Below are positions 11,612 through 24,300 of a DNA stretch of 64,000 bases, piece by piece. Position numbers and translations under genes: made by a program. How positions within the stretch are numbered: position 1 is the first letter of the stretch; each line of letters begins with the position of its first letter. The notes below the pieces were generated by a model that was not told where the DNA came from, made no database searches, and saw only the letters and a list, made by a program, of their open reading frames with translations. Source of the stretch: Vitis vinifera (lineage: Eukaryota; Streptophyta; Magnoliopsida; Vitales; Vitaceae). Location of the stretch: the NCBI RefSeq assembly GCF_030704535.1, contig NC_081823.1, positions 2,016,501 through 2,080,500 on the forward strand. The letters are read 5' to 3'.

Positions 11612-12384
11612 CAAGGAAAACCAAAAAAATGGATTTTCTTTTGCTCCCTGCGTTTTCTGGATCCGTTTTAGGGTCTCTTTGCTATTGTGCCATTGGATTT
11701 AAATTTCACGAACCTTGAATCAAAACTGAGAAATGGGAAAAATAAAAAAGAGGCGAGCGACTGTGCTGGAGATGAAAACGGGAAGAAAAAAAAAACACGG
11801 GAAACAGATTGTTTTTTTTTGTTTAATTTTGTTCTTTGAACAGTAAAAAAACGGGGAAAACAACATTTTGTTGTTCTCTAAACAGTGTCATTTTGAGAAC
11901 ACGGGGAACACGGGGAACTGTGAGGGGTCTGCGGAGCAAAAATTCACAATTTGATACCCCGGAGACGCTGCGGAGGGAGAAGCGAATCGAAAAACCGCAA
12001 TTTCGCAGACTCAGAGATTGTGCCGACTATGCTCTTTGTTTATCTTCCTAGAAACCGTGATTTATTGACGCTGCGATTTGGTTGAAAAACCAAATTTTTG
12101 GCGATATTTTGCCTTTTGGATGTTGTAATCCCTTTTGCGTTGCATGTTTTATAGTTGACGACGGTATGACTTATGATTTTGGTTTTGGAAGACATTGTCC
12201 TAAGAGAACAGTTTCAGCAATCTTTGGCTTTTCATGTGACTGTGCTTTTCATGCATGATTCATGGTTGAAAATTTTTGTTTTTAATATTTCTATTTATTT
12301 TTCCATTCGCTGTTTTGCCAATATTTGGTTTTTGTGTTCTGATTCTGTTAATTTGATGTTGATAGCGCAGGAGGGAGAGCACAG

Positions 12385-15300
12385 ATGCGGAAAAGGGAGA
12401 AAAATGGGTACGAAGATGTTGTTGCTAAGTGTAGCAATGCGAAGTTTGATGTTGGGAAAATTGTTGACAATGTTGATTCCGATGTTTCATTGAGGCGCAT
12501 TAAGAGAATTATATTATCAGTAAAGAAGCCATCCTATATTCGTAGGCTTCGCTCAGGTAAATTACGACATGAAGTTCGGTGTAGATTACAATATCTTCTT
12601 AGTAAGCTTGTGGACCGGCACAATTGGAAAGAAGCAAGTGGTGTACTAGGCATGCTATTAAAAGGAACGTGCAAGGACACTTCTCCCATGAATAATCGGG
12701 TGAAATATTGGGTATGAATGTTGTGACACATTTTTCAGGTTTTTTTAGTTATTGTTTTTTCATCGGTTTTAAGTTCATTGGATGAGCAATGTCAGGAAGG
12801 AATAAATTTGGAAGGATTATAAAATTATGGATTTATGTTAATGGGTTCTGATGGAAATAGGAAGGAAAAAATTTGTGATGGCAGGTCAGTGGTGAATTCC
12901 ACATTTTCTTTTTGGAAAAATTGAGAACCAGGAAAAATATTCCGGGAGAAGTTTGTTTTTCTCAAGCTTGTTTTTGTTTCCTCTCTCTTTTCCTTTCCCT
13001 GACAGTTTCTGCAAACTAAATGAGACTTAGCTGAGTAGATGGTGAAAATTAGAAGTTTGTACAATTTTAATATGAGTAGGAGGTTAAGTTTGTTTTGTTT
13101 TTTGCTATATGATTGTTCTAGCTTCCATTATTTTTGTATGGGTGTTTTTGGCCAAAATAGAGGTTTTCATTTATTCAAACTTCTAATAGTAGCGGGTGAA
13201 ATGGTCATATAGATATATGTGTAATGTATGTGTAGCATATATCAAGCATTGCCAAATGAATTGAAAGGAGATCATATAAGATGGCCATGATTGCAATAGA
13301 TCTTAACTTGGGTATTTTTCATAACTCTTTCATGGGTGATGAGATGGCTTTAGTTTCTTATAAGTTATTGAGGATTTTGGCTTAGGGGTTATGTTTTTTA
13401 ATCCATTTGAAATTCCAACATGATTTGGTTTTGGAGTGTATAATTTTATTGAGCTCATTCTATTGGTTGAGGTGTACTTATCAAAAGAAAAAAGAGGAGG
13501 GTTAAGGGGTGCCTTGTGACAAGATAAATGATCTCAAAGGGAGATAGAGGGATCTTGCACAAAACACTTGCTGGAAAGAACATTATGTCAATCACATGTG
13601 AGATTCCTAGTTCTATTTCTTTGAAATGTGGTGATAAAAGCATCTTAGTGAAAAGACTTTAATAGTCCCCACCACTTCGTGTGGAGATCGAGAAACATCC
13701 TGGAGATTCTTGCAATCCTTTTCCTTCCCAATATACCAGGGTGAAGCAAAACAATAGATTGTCTTTGGGATTGTAGGCATTAGCTTTAGTAAGATCAAAT
13801 ATATTCAGGAATTGTTTGTGAAAATTGTAAAAAGTTTAGTCGATGCATAATTATAATTATTAAACAAACTTGTGCTTCCAGTTTTTATTTTATTTTATTT
13901 GATAGACAAAGGTAAATTGAATTAAGAAACGCCAAAAACAGGGGGTGCACCCTATGTATATAGGCAGTATACATCAAGAACCCATCTGGGCAACATAACA
14001 GAAAGAAAAGACCTAGAGAAAGAGAAGGCTAGCCACAACAAAGGGCACCCAAAAAATTCAGAAAAGAAGGATTATCCAACTCCAAAAACTACTGAGACCA
14101 CTCTATCAATGAACAGATAAAGAGATCCCTCAAACTTTGGTTTGACAACTCTTGCTCTTGGAAGGTTCTTTGGTTTTGCTCTCCCTAACTACACCAAAAA
14201 AGACAAATCGGAGTCAATCTCCAAATTGCTCATTTCTTCTTCCCTAGCCCCTTGACTTTACATTCTAGAAGAAGATTTCTCACTAAAGCTGGGAACACCC
14301 ATACTAAACCGAAAGTTGTTAACAACAAAGTCCAAAACTCCCTTGTCTTATCACAATGAAGCAAAATGTGGTCAACTGATTCTTCATTGTCTTTACAAAG
14401 GCTACACCTATTGGCCATGGACCAACCCCTCTTCATTAACGTGTCAACCATTAAGCTTCTTGTATGCTTTGTGGCTTTTTGCCTTTTGATAATATATTTA
14501 GTGTTTATTTATCAAAAAAAAAAAACGTGTCAACCATTAAGATTTTCCCCCAAATTGCTTCCTAAGCAAAAGAATGAGTTCTAAGAGGAACACATGATCC
14601 CCAAATCTCTTTAGTTGGGAATAATAAATTGTTCTCAACCATTTTCATTCTTCCATACTAAAGAATCTTCCCCTTCTTGTACTTTTAATGTAGAAATGCG
14701 ATCCAAGAAATGAGTTACCTCCTTTAACTCCCAATCTTGGAAAGATCTTCTAAAATGCACCTCCCAACAACCACCTCCATCCCCTTGCCTCCCCCAAAGG
14801 TTTGCCACTATAGCATATTTGTGGGATGCTAGCCTGAAAAGAGTAGGAAAAACATCCTTCGACTTAGAATCCTCAACCCAACTGTCCCACCAGAAACTTG
14901 TACATCTACTATTTCTAATACAGATACTAGTTCTAAGAATGAACTCATCCCACCCTTTTCTAATGTGTTTCTAGTTCTTTTAACATATCTATGGAACTTT
15001 GTCCATGTTATCATCAATGTGAATTTATGTAATATATATCAACAATATTTTTAGGTCACAATGGATCTTTCTTTGATTTTATTGAGTGGCTGGGTTCTGG
15101 TTAAGAGTGATAGTTGTTGTTGGGGTTCTTTTTCGGTTTTTGTGCTATTAGGCGCTATTTTTATACTTCATGTGTACTTTGGTGTGTCCTTGTGGTGTTT
15201 TTTATTTTTTATTTTTTAATGAATTTGGATTTTATTAATATTTTTTTTAGGTCACAATGGAGCTTCTCAAGCATATAGAAAGTGACCACATCAACCCTAC

Positions 15301-18300
15301 AAGGATTAAGCGCATCTATGAAACTTGGATGAGAAGGATTGGATCAATGAAAAAATGGCCAATTGAGGTATTCCAAATTTCTTCTTGCATGATTGTTGCT
15401 AACTTGTGCAGTGTTCTAACGTACTGTTAGTATACTTCTATTAGATGATTTTCTAATTTCTTTTTGATTTGCATTATTACAGAAGTCAATATTCATATGA
15501 CTTATTGTATTTGATGTTTCTCACATTTTCTTTTATAACATTAAAATTGGATATTTGTTAGGAGGGACAAGACCTTGGAATTTGTTGTTTTTCTATTTAG
15601 GAACTTGAATATCTTGATTAAATTTTGAAGTAAACTTTTTGTCATCATGATTCTATTTGATTTCAACTTGTTTCAAACTATAGTTACAACATAAGAAAAA
15701 AACTTGGTTAGAACTATATCTATAGACTTGAGAATGTATCATGAAAACCTTGGAATAAGATAAGTGAATGCTTTGGCTTTTGAATTGAATTACTAGTACA
15801 ATGCTTTTGATCATTTGTAATGAAATTGTAATGTTAAGGGAATTAAAATTGCAATTTTGCATTGTTAAAACAATTGTGGTTTATTTAAGCATAAAAAATG
15901 TTTTGCAAGAAGTGAGTAAGGCTGTTGGTTTGCTTGAAACCATTATGAAAGTTTAATGATCTAGATTAGAGAATTACCTAGAGGGGGGTGAATAGGTGTT
16001 AGGAATTCTTTAGGCCAAAATTAATTATTTTTAATTCTTTAACTTTCTCCTTCGATATGAGGAATAGAAAAAATAAAATCAATGCAAAAGACACAAAAAT
16101 TTTTTACATGGAAAACTATCCACATAGTCTCCTAGATACTAATGTTAAAAAACATGGGGTCAAAGAGCTTTAATCACAAATCCACTATTTGAAAGAATAG
16201 TACATAGTTTTACTTGACGGATGTTATCTCTAAGTCTTACTTCCCAATACCTACATTGTACTTCACGCCCATGACGCAGCAGCACACGTGCTCCTACTGG
16301 ATTCTATCGTAACGCATGAGGAGATGTTGGTCTCCTTCTCAACCTAACAAATGCAAAGACAAATGTCTTGAGGGTTTTGGGACACAAGGAAGGCTCATTA
16401 GATTTTTTCGATATTCACATAAAAAATCAAAACCTTTTTTAGCATGGTATTTATGGGATACAAATACTTAGTGGACTGAAACTTGAATTTTCAAAATAGA
16501 ATTGATTAACATATGGAAATAAATATAATTGTAGAGATTGGAATCTCTGCTGCGGGCACTTGAGTGCTCAAGAAGATTTTAAAAACAATTTAAAACATTT
16601 CATTTAAATTAAAAATCTCTGACCCACTCCATGCCTAAAATAAATCCAATTAGCTTTTTTTGAACCTTTTTATACTTATCTATGCCATTCCAGTACATTG
16701 CGCAATAACCTTGAGTCTTCAATGGATAGTAAGACACAATCTAGAAAAGTTGGTGTTCCTTTAGGTGCTCCTTGTATATGTCCTGTGTGCTCTAGCGTAT
16801 TTTTTTCTATTACTAATTTATACATACCTATCTTTACTTATCAAAAAAAAAAGGCACAATCTAGAAAAGTCTTAGGCTAAAATGAATGTAACAAAATTGC
16901 CAACATAAAACTAGCTGACAAAGTAATAGACAGATTACTCTTTTGGTCAGTACATAATGAGTTAGTACATTAGACTGGGTATTTTTGATAAATATGCATC
17001 TATCATCTAGTTGCAGGCTTCCTCATTCTTGGCTTGGGAACCAGAAACCCGGAGCTAAAAGTTTTTACACACATATTCACTCACAGATTCATATTGGTAC
17101 ATGTGTCACCATATGCTTATTCATAAACCTTTGCTCATTGATCAGGACAGATTTGCAGTTCAATTGGAGTACATCCTTTTTTGTCTCACACAAGGTAATA
17201 TCGAGGAAGCACACCAGGCTGCTATATGGTATGGTTCTCTTTCTTCCTGGTGCATTTTAATTTGCCTGTATGAAGTGGTTTGTTATAAAGCCAACCTCAT
17301 GGAAAATTCTTTTTTCTTATTTCACTAATTTAGTTTCAATATTAGGCTGGATGTGCACTTATCCTTTATATAAAAGAAAATGTTCATGTACAATGTTGGG
17401 AAGCCCATTTTACCACATATCCATGAAACAAAATTTATTGGATGCCTTGTCCTGCCATTCATACTTATTTGTCCTTGAATGCTTGGGCTTTCCTAAGCTG
17501 TCACCAAATCACAACTCCTAAGTCAAGTGTTTGCGAGCAAATAGCATTTTTACCATGGTTTTATAATTATAAAAATTTAACCTGATTTTTTATTAACCTC
17601 TTACTTCCAATTCATGTATTTCTAAAAATCCTTTTTTTTTCTCCTAGAATGAAAAATATTTGAGATAAAAAATAATACTTTATTTGAGAATACAGTAAAT
17701 GAGTGACTTCATCTAAACTAACTATGGTGTTCTTCTCAGCCTCATGCAAGAACGTGATTTTGGGAGTGGCCCAATTTTAAATTTGGTTGTTGGATTGGCA
17801 TTTTATCAGCTGTGGTATTTCACTATCCCAAAAGAGATGCAGCTGAGAGATTTAGGTGAGTCGTGCACCCCTACGGAATCAGAGATGTCAGCAACAAGAT
17901 TCAGCAATACTGTTGGAAACTCAGAGGGTTATAGTGCAATTGATGTTCTCAAGGAAGAGTACTCCTCTGAGAGTGATTCAGAAACCTCTGTTAGGAATGA
18001 TAAAGGAAATGCTGTTAATGCTAATATTGATCTACATAGAGAGCTTTCCGAGGGGATTAATGATAACCTACGGAGTGAAAAATCCTTTCCCCAGCCTCAA
18101 GACTTCTACATGAATTCTGCTGGAAATACTGGACATGAAGAAACCTCTTTTCCTTATGATGGTGACAATATTACGCAACTTGCTTCCATTTTCTCTGGAC
18201 ATGGTGAGCTCCAATTTTGTCTCATATTTATTCTCATTGAACTAGTTTTATTTTGTTTTCTTATATGTTTTTAGGCTTTTGGTCTTTTGATCTTCTCCAG

Positions 18301-21300
18301 GAGAGGGTCAGATTTCATGAGTTATTTCTTTACTTCAGTGATCAGTCTTGCATACTCATCAATCTGAGTATTTGGCAAGGTGGTAGTAGTTTGTACTGCA
18401 GCTTGTTACCATAATGAAGAATTTCCTTAATTAGCTTCTGGTTGTGTTCAGTCTATCATCAGGTCCTGACTGATGAGATCTTCTGATTAGTTTGTAGAAT
18501 GAAGGGCTTTGTTACTTCAATGTGTTTATATATACCGAATCTTAGACCGTGAACCTTCAAAGGGAACACCTCCCTTTAGCATGACTAAAAAAATGATCCC
18601 AACATGTTTTGGGGGTGTATCTAACAAATGATTTACTTTGTCTATGAGTATAATTATAATAGCTTTTCCATGGATACTCCACTTGTCCTTGAAAGCCAGG
18701 TGATCTGCTCTTATCCAACCTCACTTCTGATCTTGTCCAAATCTGATTTCTTTGATGGGTAATGCAATTTCCCATTTTTTTTGTCTCTTTTCTTTTTCTT
18801 GGTGGGGTGGTGTGTGGTGATAAGCAAAGAAATATGATAAAAGAATCAGTAAAGTGACTAAGCCCAGTACATCCAAAACATACAGAACACTGTGAAAAAT
18901 AAAATAGTAAGGAAATGAGAAATGAAAAGGGATAACTGTTTTACATTTTGTCAATTTTTGGGCTCTGAAATGTCATCGTTAGCCCTGTCATACTTGGTTC
19001 ATGAACATTTTCAATATATGCTGATTTTTTTTCCTTGTCTTGCCAAAGAGAGATGGGATTCATGGTTGTTGCCTCTACGGTTACCGCACTCAAATGCAAA
19101 TTTTGAGGACTTAATCCATTTGCATAGGGAGCTAATCAATGACTATTATAAGAGTGCAGTGAAGTATTTAAAGCTTGCCCTTTACTCAACGCCTCCGATA
19201 TTGGCTGCGCTACTTCCATTCATACAGGTAATCTCAATATTCTTTTTCATTCTATGTTTGCCAATCATTTTGTAAATCTTACAAAATAAGGGGATCTTAA
19301 TGGGATTTTGAACTTCCAAATCTACAATGTGTTTTGACAATTTGAGCATTAACCTATGTTGTTATTGTTTGGCCAACAAGGCAAGCTTTTATAAATGAGT
19401 TTTCAAAGTGCATTGTTTTCTTTTTCTTTTTGGGTGTGGTGACAATGATATTCTATAGAATTAACTGACAGTTAGTACAGCAAGACTATTTTCATGCACA
19501 ACAAATGGATAGTTACCTATTTAATGTGTTAATTAAATAGCCTATCCATGCATTGCCTTCAAAAGGTCAGAGGTGGTCCAAGGTCTTATTTTTCTATCCA
19601 TGTAAAGTGTAGCTTGGGCTCTCAAAGATAGAATAGGAAACCAAGTTGCACAAGCATTGATTCAGAACAGAGGATAAAAATTTAATAAAGGAGTAAAAGA
19701 TATTTTAATAGGCTAGCTTCTTGGGCATTGTTTGTATACTTTGTGTGTACTTTTTTCGCCACTTCTAAGCATTACTAATACAATCTCTTATTTACCTATA
19801 AAAAAAAAGAAGATATTTTAATAGGTATCTGTGGTCTAGCAGCTTGTCATGAAGATGCTTTTGTAAGCCTATAAATCTGAGAGATCTCAGAGTATCCAAA
19901 AAAATTTATTGGAGTACTTTCAAGTATCTTATACCCAGACACCAGAAAGAGAGGCTCATGTCAGGAATAGTCAAAAGAAATCGGTTTTGTTGTTTTTTAT
20001 AAGCCTAGGTTTAAACCTGGGAAATCTAGTGTATGCAAAAGATTTTCTTGGATTATTTTTAAGTATCCTAGACCCAGACAACAGGGAGCTTTTTCAGGCT
20101 GCCAATGAAAGCCAATGACCATGATCCTTATATGTTCTTGTGAGATGGCTCACCTTGACCAGTCTTGGCCTTATCTCTGAAGCTCAAACTGAGCAAAGAA
20201 GAAAAGAGTTGGAAGACAGAGAATGATGTTACACGCGTATATTGATGGCTCACTTGACCAGTATTGACCTTGTCACTGAGCTCAAACTGAGCAAGGAGAG
20301 AGAAGAGGGCTGGAAGGCAGGGGGAATCATGATACATCTTTGTTTGTAATTTTTGTTTTGCTCGACTTGAATGATATCTTATCCTTCCAATGTCCTTTTA
20401 TCTTTTTTATTAAATAAATTGTTTGTTGCCTATTAGAAAAAGAAGTCCTAGATGGTACTTCATCTAGTACATGTTTGCTATAGCTGTGTTCAATTTTGGA
20501 TATGTTTACTATTATGATGTAAGTGGTTTGTTAACCACATTTTTATTTTGTCAGTTGTTGCTGCTTGGAGGTCAAGTTAAGGAGGCCCTAAATGAGCTTG
20601 AGAAGTTCTCCCACAATTCAAACGCAACACTTCCTATTAGGTATTTCCCACAATTTAAGCACAACACTTCCTATTAGGTATTTATTTAGTTATTTTTTCC
20701 TCTTTTGATATTTTTTAATCAAAAACAAATATTTCATTACCATGAAACAAGTACAACGAAGGATGAAAAAATCCTTCTCCCATAATGCAATCTATACATA
20801 AATTTGATCAGAATTAGAAGACACTATACTACTCTCGAAGGCAAAGGTCATTGCACAACTGAAAGTTGTTGCAGTTACTGTAGCACCATCAAGATTTAAT
20901 TTGATGCAAGCCATTATAGGAGTCGTCCATATAAGGAGTGTCCTTGGCTCACCTAGCAGATCTGCATACTAGGTTGCAATCTAGCAAAACAATTCTCAAA
21001 GGGGTGCCCATGCATGTTGCACTAGCTGACGCCCAAAAGAAGGGGGGAAATTAAATCTCACATTAGACTCCAAATTCTTCCATTTGCCCTCAAAAACCTT
21101 GCATTTCTCTCTTGCCAAATAGTCCCAATTAATGTGAGACTAGCAATAAACTGGATTGACTTACCCCTTGGAAGACATCCAAAACCCTGCTAAGAAATGG
21201 TTTACATTTCCACTATATGCTCCTAGGTGGAACCCAATTAAATCTGGCAACTTTGAACAACCTATGCTATAATGTCAATGTACTCAACAATGTAACAAAA

Positions 21301-24300
21301 GGATGGTCCACTATTTTCCTACTCTTACACGACATTTTGCTCTAGACTAACAGCTTTGTAAGGTCGTCTTATTTGCAGCAAGCCATTGGTTTTAACCTTC
21401 CTGTTTTCGCAGGTCATGTGAAGGCCTTAACTTTCAGTGAAGTTTTAGATTTTTAAATTAAGTTTGCAAAGTTTTAGATTTTGAAATTAAGTTTGCAGGA
21501 AAAAAGGAACATTAGATGGTGGAGAAAGGGTTTTAAAGATTGAATGGACTGATGAGATAATGAGATGATTTTAAACATGAAACCTTCACGTCAAGGGAAG
21601 TGGATGATAACACACACAAACTACAGTTGACGCAAAGAGAATAGGTTTCTCAATAAGTGAAGATAATAAAATTAGACCTTAAGAAAACAGGAATCTCAAG
21701 AGATGCAAGAATCTCTTGCCATCACCACTCTATAGCGGTTTGGGAATTGAATGCAAAATGGTTGATCACAACAAGTATATTCCAGAAAATGAATTTTTAT
21801 ACATCACAACAAGTGTATTCTGGAAAATGAAATTTTGTACCATCACCCAGGATTAACCGGTGAAACAAGAGAAATCAAAGAATACTTGTGGAATGGCCTT
21901 TTGAGGAGTATTTGGCTAAATTCATTAATTTATTGTGCTGGGTCATAACTGTCATCTGATAATATTCATATCTCCAAAGACATAGCCTGTTCAACCAAAT
22001 GAATGGTTGTCATAACCTGTGTGCAATTAGTCACTGGTACGAGTTGGTAGAGCATCCACAAATTCTAACTTCCCATTTATTTGATCTATTTGAATTTGGT
22101 AGATTGGCGTTGTTTTCTTTCCATGATAATGGAAACCATGCTTTGCTCTGATATCATTAGTAGATTATGGATCATTATCGTTCATTGCCAAACCTAGAAA
22201 TCAAACCATGCTTTGCTCTGATATAATTAGTAGATTATGGATCATTATTGTTCATCCCCAAACCTAGAAATCAGGGTTTCTATGACCTGTGTATGACACA
22301 TCAATATAAATTCATGTACACATTATAGAAGATCCTGGCAATGAGAAATGAATTTTTTGGCAGGCGTGTGTTCGACTCATCCCCATCCCCATCTTAATGA
22401 AAACAAAATGCATTTATATTTATTTTTGATTTACCATTTTTTTGGTCAAGCTGAGTTAATTTAAAAAGTTTCTCCTCTGTTTCTTTCTCCTGTGACATCT
22501 TCCTCAATCCTCACGCAATTATTAAACCTAGCTGTGGCCAATTCTTAAATTCATCAAGTGTGGAATGTGTTTGGGAGGGGGGATTGAATCTGAATGTTAT
22601 GTGACTAAGTCAATATGGGAAACTGTTGGTAAGCTATAATTTTGTCCAAGCCTGGGATGGCCAAACTCATGGACTGACTTATGGAAGATTCTTGATATTT
22701 CACATGATAAGTTACCCCCTTATCTTCTTCTTTTGGGGAAAAAAATAATGTAACAAAAGAAGAAGAATGTCACAGTTTTGATAGCCATTGGATTAAGGAG
22801 ATTTTCAAGAGTTAGGAAACACATATAATGGTTTCAACTAATAGGAATTGCTGTGAAAACCATCATTAAAGATCTTATCAAGAAAAAAATATTTTTTTCT
22901 TGATGCCTTATGTGCTTTTCACTCATATCAGGTTGGCACCTTGCCATATAGTTCAATTTATGAAGAATTCTCAAGCAGCCTGGAAACAAGACTACCTCTA
23001 AAGTGGTATGTGGCCCATCTCTGAGGAGATCATCTCCAGTTCCCTTGCTGTTTTGGTTGCCTAATCCATTCTCCTTATAAAGGGAATGGATAGACTTCTT
23101 ATCACGGTTCTAAAGTTCGATGACTGGTTATAATATAGTCAGTTGAATTTGGATTTCAATGGCAGCTGGATTTGAACTGGGTTGGTTAGAAAAAAATTTG
23201 TCATATTTATTTTTGTTCAGGGAATCATCTCATTTTAATAATTTCATCATTTCATCTGAAAGCTCGGAGTGTCAAATTTCTAAAATTTGATGAAAAAATA
23301 ATAATAAAAGTAGATTCTCTTGTTGTCAGACACTGGTCACTGGTTTCGAAAATCTGGATTGGCACTGAAAAATATGGAGCCATCAATTATTGTAATAGAA
23401 TGCCTTGCTCGGCTACACTTCCTTTATTATGGGCTTGATGATGCTTTCAATTATGATGACCTTTTGGGCTTGGGTCAAGTATCCAAAAGCAAAATCAGAG
23501 GTGATTGGGTGTTTAGGGATGAGTGGATTAGAAAAGCACTTAGAAACATACAATAAAATTGTATTTTGTAATTCAATCAGTTAGATATGGTTTACGAATT
23601 CTATTTTTTGTCAATTTCTGAGAACTAAATTGCACAATCTTTTGCTATATATTATTGTTCATTACAATTTTGTTCTAAGCTGTAGAGTTGGATATCCTTG
23701 CCATTTCATGTGATAACATTTTATTAAATTTTGAGAAAGAACTGATGTACCCCCTCTTTTTTGCTTTTTCTCAGATTGAGGGCTAGTGTTCTGGAGCATT
23801 TTGATCGTGAAAACTGTGTGGGGCTCTCAACCTGCTTCGAGGATATTCTGAAGAAAGATCCAACATCTTCCTACTCATTGGCTAAGCTTATCAGCATTCA
23901 TCAAAATGGTACTATCTCTTGCTAAAACTTTGATCATGACATTATTAAGATGCAAAATCTGTTCTTTTTATTAAAAAAAAAGAACAGATCTGTTCTTTTT
24001 ATTCTGTAATTCCATTTTCCTTGCAGGGGAACTGTTAAAACTCACACAACAGAAGAACTAGTTATGTACTAACTTTTGTTTCCTCTGATTACTGTTGTTT
24101 AATTTATGTTTCCGGCCAATCATTTGATTTTATAGACTTTAAGAGAACTAGAAAGTTGGCTGAGCCACACCCTCCCCACTCCACCCACCCAAATCACAAA
24201 ACCAGATTGCAAGAGCTGAAGATCAACACTCTGTTTGGTAAGGGAGAAGAGAAAAGAAGAGAAGATGACATTCCTGAAAAAAGTCCTCTGTTTTCCTCCT

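Noticed and set aside
11347-11702. Overlapping repetitive open frames on both strands
   Set aside because: They are produced by the 96-bp tandem duplication; the repeated peptide is an artefact.
22930-23010. Possible extra exon (frame with PYSSIYEEFSSSLETRLPL)
   Set aside because: No supporting homology, and inserting it would disturb a junction that already reads smoothly.
23320-23556. 78-codon open frame in intron 6 of the TAF1A-like gene, preceded by a CAG
   Set aside because: Used as an exon in the required phase it gives an early stop, and exons 6 and 7 already join in phase with continuous sequence; no recognisable motif.
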